From positions 20,242,908-20,306,907 of the forward strand of contig JARWKL010000002.1 of NCBI GenBank assembly GCA_029961685.1: 64,000 bases of DNA. The letters run 5' to 3'. This document shows, one piece after another, positions 61,407 through 64,000 of this stretch; within the stretch, counting starts at the first letter, position 1, and each line of letters starts with the position of its first letter. Made by a program: the position numbers and the translations under genes. This stretch comes from Aristolochia californica (lineage: Eukaryota > Streptophyta > Magnoliopsida > Piperales > Aristolochiaceae). The notes beneath the pieces were generated by a model, which saw nothing but the letters and a program-made list of their open reading frames with translations, searched no databases and had not been told where the DNA came from.

Positions 61407-64000
61407 CTAACTGATCCTAACATGTTTTAAATGTGGTGGATATGCGTGCCACAAACATGTTGAGGATGCAAGTGACCTAATGATCCAAAAATTTCAAGAA
61501 GTAGAAAGAAATAAATTCTCAAGTTAACGTGTGGGTTGGATATTTTCCAGAGCCAAACAACCCACTTTGTGCCTATCGTTAAAAATCACAGATACTTTTT
61601 GGAATTATCTCTCTCAGCATTTTTGCAATTCCATTTTGGTTGTTCAAAATTTTTTTCAGATCCAAACTTGAATTTTCACTCTCCCATTTTTCTCATAAAC
61701 AAAAAAGATATAAGGCAAATAGATCGTTGCAAAATAAAATTTTTAGAAATCATGTGTGCCAAAAAATTTGAAAGCTATAATAGATGTAAGTGAAGAAAAT
61801 TATTTCTCGCACTCAAAATGAACTCGGAAGTTTTGTTATCGATGTTTGGGAAAATGCCACTAGTACAATCCCCTAATAATAGCTTGGTGGAAATTTATAA
61901 TAAAGACACTTCTAACTGATCCTAACATGTTTTAAATGTGGTGGATATGTATGCCACAAACATGTTGAGGATGCAAGTGACCTAACGATCAAAAAATTTG
62001 AAGAAGTAGAAAAAATTAAATTCTCAAGTTAACATGTGGGTTGGATATTTACGAGAGCCAAACAACCCACTTTTTGCCTATCCTTAAAAATCACACATAC
62101 TTTTTGGAATTATCTCTCTCAACATTTGTGCATTTGCTTTTTGGATGTTCTAATTTTTTTAAGATCCATACTAGAGGTGTCACTCTCCCATTTTTATCGT
62201 AAACAAAAAAGATAACAGGCAAATAGATCACAACAAAATGAAAATTTTAGAGTTCATGTAAGCAAAAAAAAATTGAAAACAATAATAAATGTAAGTGAAG
62301 AAAATTATTTCACGCACTAAAAATGAACTCGGAAGTTTTGTTATCCATGTTTGGAAATTCCACTTGTACAACCCCCTAATAATGGCTTGGTGGAATTTAA
62401 TAGGAAAGAGACTTATAACTGATCCTAAGATGTTTTAAATGTGGTGGATATGCATGCCACAAACATGTAGAGGATGCAAGTGACCTAACGATCCAAAAAT
62501 TTCAAGGAGTTGAAAAAATTAAATTCTGAAGTTAACGTGAGGGTTGGAAATTTATCAGAGCCAAACAACCCATTCTTTCCTTATCCTTAAAAATAACAGT
62601 TACTTTTTGGAATTATCTCTGTCTGTATTTGTGCATTTCCATTTTGGATGTTCAAATTTTTTTTCAAATCCAAACTTGAGTTTTCACTCTCCCATTTTTC
62701 TCATAAAGAAAAAAGATATAAGGCAAATAGATCGCAACAAAATCAATATTTTAGAGTTCTTGTGTGCAAAAAATTTGAAAATTATACTAAATGTAAGTGA
62801 AGAAAATTATTTCACGCACTAAAGTTGCACTCGGAAGTTTTGTTATCCATGATTGGGAAATTCCACTTGTACAACCCCCTAATAATAGCTTAGTGGAATT
62901 TTATAGAAAAGAAACTTCAAAATGATCCTAACATGTTTTAGATTTTGTGGATATGCATGCCACAAACAAGTTGAGGAAGCAAGTGACCTAACGATCGAAA
63001 AATTTCAAGGAGTAGAAATTATAAAATTCTCAAGTTAACGTGTGGGTTGGATGTTTACCAGAGCCAAACAACCCACTTTTTACCTATCCTTAAAAATCAA
63101 AGATACTTTCTGGAATTATCTGTCTCAGCATTTGTGCATTTCCATTTTGGATTTTCAAATTTTTTTTCACATCCAAACTTGAGTTTTCACTCTCCCATTT
63201 TTATCGTAAACAAAAATGATAAAAGCCAAATAGATCACAACAAAATGAAAATTTTAGAGTTCATGTGTGCAAAAAAATTTGAAACTATAATAAATGTAAG
63301 TGAAGAAAATTATTTCACGCACTAAAAATGAACTCCAAAGTTTTGTTATCCATGTTTGGGAAATTCCACTAGTACAACCCCCTAATATTAGCTTGTTGGA
63401 ATTTTATAGGATAGAGACTTCTAACTGATCCTAACATGTTTTAAATGTGGTGGATATGCATGGCACAAACATGTTGAGGATGCAAGTGACCTAATGATCC
63501 AAAAATATCGAGTAGAAAAAATTAAATTCTCAAGATAACGTGTGGGTTGGATATTTACCAGAGCCAAACAACCCACTTTTTGCCTATTGTTAAAAATGAC
63601 TGATAATTTTTGGAATTGTCTCTCTCAACATTTGTGCATTTCCGTTTTGGATGTTCAAAATTTTTTTCAGATCCAAACTTAAGTTTTTACACTCCCATTT
63701 TTCTCGTAAACAAAAAAGATATAGGGGAAATAGATTGCAACAAAATGAAAAGTTTTGGGTTCCTGTGGGTAAAGAAATTTGAAAACTATAATAAATGTAA
63801 GATAATAAAATTATTTCATGCACTAAAAATGAACTCCAAAGTTTTGTTATCCATGTTTGGGAAATTCCACAGTACAATCCCCTAAGAATAGCCTGGTTGA
63901 ATTTTATAGGAAAGAGACTTCTAACTGATCCTAACATGTTTTAAATGTGGTGGAGATGCATGCCACAAATATGTTGAGGATGCAAGTGACTTAATGATCC
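61407..64000 (-). repeat. Right-edge monomer subfamily
   Basis: Landmarks are 61407, 61912, 62415, 62918, 63421 and 63921, spaced 500-505 bp. These monomers differ from the rest of the right arm. Five of the six have gttttaaatgtggtgg, the form expected from left-arm monomers, instead of gttttaagtgtggtgg; the exception, 62918, reads gttttagattttgtgg. They carry an extra G in gtgtgggttgg and one T fewer in atatttacc (61532, 62036, 62538, 63042 and 63541). Three have ctaacgatc in place of ctaatgatc (61982, 62485 and 62988). They keep the ATT-containing ccctaataatagc box. The subfamily continues past the window edge. Confidence 0.85.

Larger units (their letters stand above)
35854..64000 (-). repeat. 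Right arm of the same satellite array, inverted orientation
   Basis: From 35858 to the end every monomer is the reverse complement of the left-arm monomer. The landmark reads gagacttc and recurs 56 times (first 36149, last 63921), usually 500-506 bp apart. The arm is a distinct subfamily. The box beside the landmark reads ccctaataatagcttgg, with an ATT that most left-arm monomers lack. The next box reads gttttaagtgtggtgg, which left-arm monomers would give as gttttaaatgtggtgg. The catacatg word of the left arm mostly reads catgtgtgc here. No inserted element or unique sequence was seen. The array continues past the right edge of the window, as it does past the left edge. Confidence 0.97.

Noticed and set aside
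48..63937. About one hundred small open frames encoding near-identical peptides of 60-115 residues (for example 15795-16058, 35370-35702 and 61065-61358)
   Set aside because: They are the same part of the monomer read again in each copy, on the - strand left of the inversion and the + strand right of it. Two frames of the same strand and one of the other are open over the same bases. Copies are broken by indels in A/T runs, there is no recognisable domain, and no promoter context. They are by-products of the satellite.
1..64000. CRISPR-like array
   Set aside because: The repeats are direct and regular, but the unit is ~500 bp and wholly repeated. There are no unique spacers and no cas genes.
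1..64000. CENP-B-box-like motif or telomeric repeat
   Set aside because: I looked in the monomer for the CENP-B box core and for TTTAGGG or TTAGGG runs. Only isolated ttaggg words (as in ctattagggg) occur, never in tandem, and no CENP-B core was seen.
1..64000. rRNA intergenic-spacer repeats, tRNA or rRNA genes
   Set aside because: No tRNA-like cloverleaf with a CCA-side acceptor and no conserved rRNA segment was recognised in the monomer or any variant.

Overview
This window contains no supportable gene. It is one uninterrupted block of tandem satellite DNA with an A+T-rich monomer of about 500 bp. I used one landmark inside the monomer to phase it: gaagtctc in the left arm and its reverse complement gagacttc in the right arm. 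It occurs 129 times, 73 times in the left arm and 56 times in the right. Every position from 1 to 64000 can be assigned to some part of the same monomer. I saw no transposon, rRNA, tRNA, unique spacer or conserved coding sequence. The organism is a eukaryote with large heterochromatic arrays. A plant seems most likely to me, from the satellite style and from strong C-to-T decay at CpG sites, but I do not recognise the family and cannot name a species.

Layout. The left arm (1-35857) has all monomers in one orientation, called + here, with a usual spacing of 491-502 bp. The right arm (35854-64000) has all monomers in the opposite orientation, usual spacing 500-506 bp. The arms meet at a sharp inversion whose breakpoint lies in a 4-bp shared word (ctat, 35854-35857). 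The arms also belong to different subfamilies. Right-arm monomers carry an extra ATT in the box next to the landmark (read as ccctaataatagc) and gttttaagtgtgg instead of the reverse complement of the left-arm ccacatttaaaac.

Higher-order repeats (HORs) are stacked along both arms. The left arm has a six-monomer unit of 2972 bp in two copies (2281-8227), a three-monomer unit of about 1492 bp (8228-12201), a six/five-monomer unit of about 2970 bp (18651-24107), and a two-monomer unit of 1001 bp (30870-34299). The right arm has an eight-monomer unit of about 4.02 kb (42142-49996), a three-monomer repeat of 1510 bp (48488-51506), and a ten-monomer unit of about 5.04 kb (51507-61406). The last 2.6 kb is another local subfamily.

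Most irregular monomers are internal deletions, at 880, 1771, 29685, 30056, 30333, 34252, 35878, 42053, 42772-42802 and 53960. There is one 38-bp internal duplication at 35004-35080. Several junctions sit on short shared words. Open frames of 60-115 codons recur because the same monomer recurs, and I reject them as genes. The interesting content is the array architecture: an inversion between two subfamilies, changing HOR periods over short distances, and a short A/B dimer zone in the left arm whose A monomers look like the right-arm subfamily.
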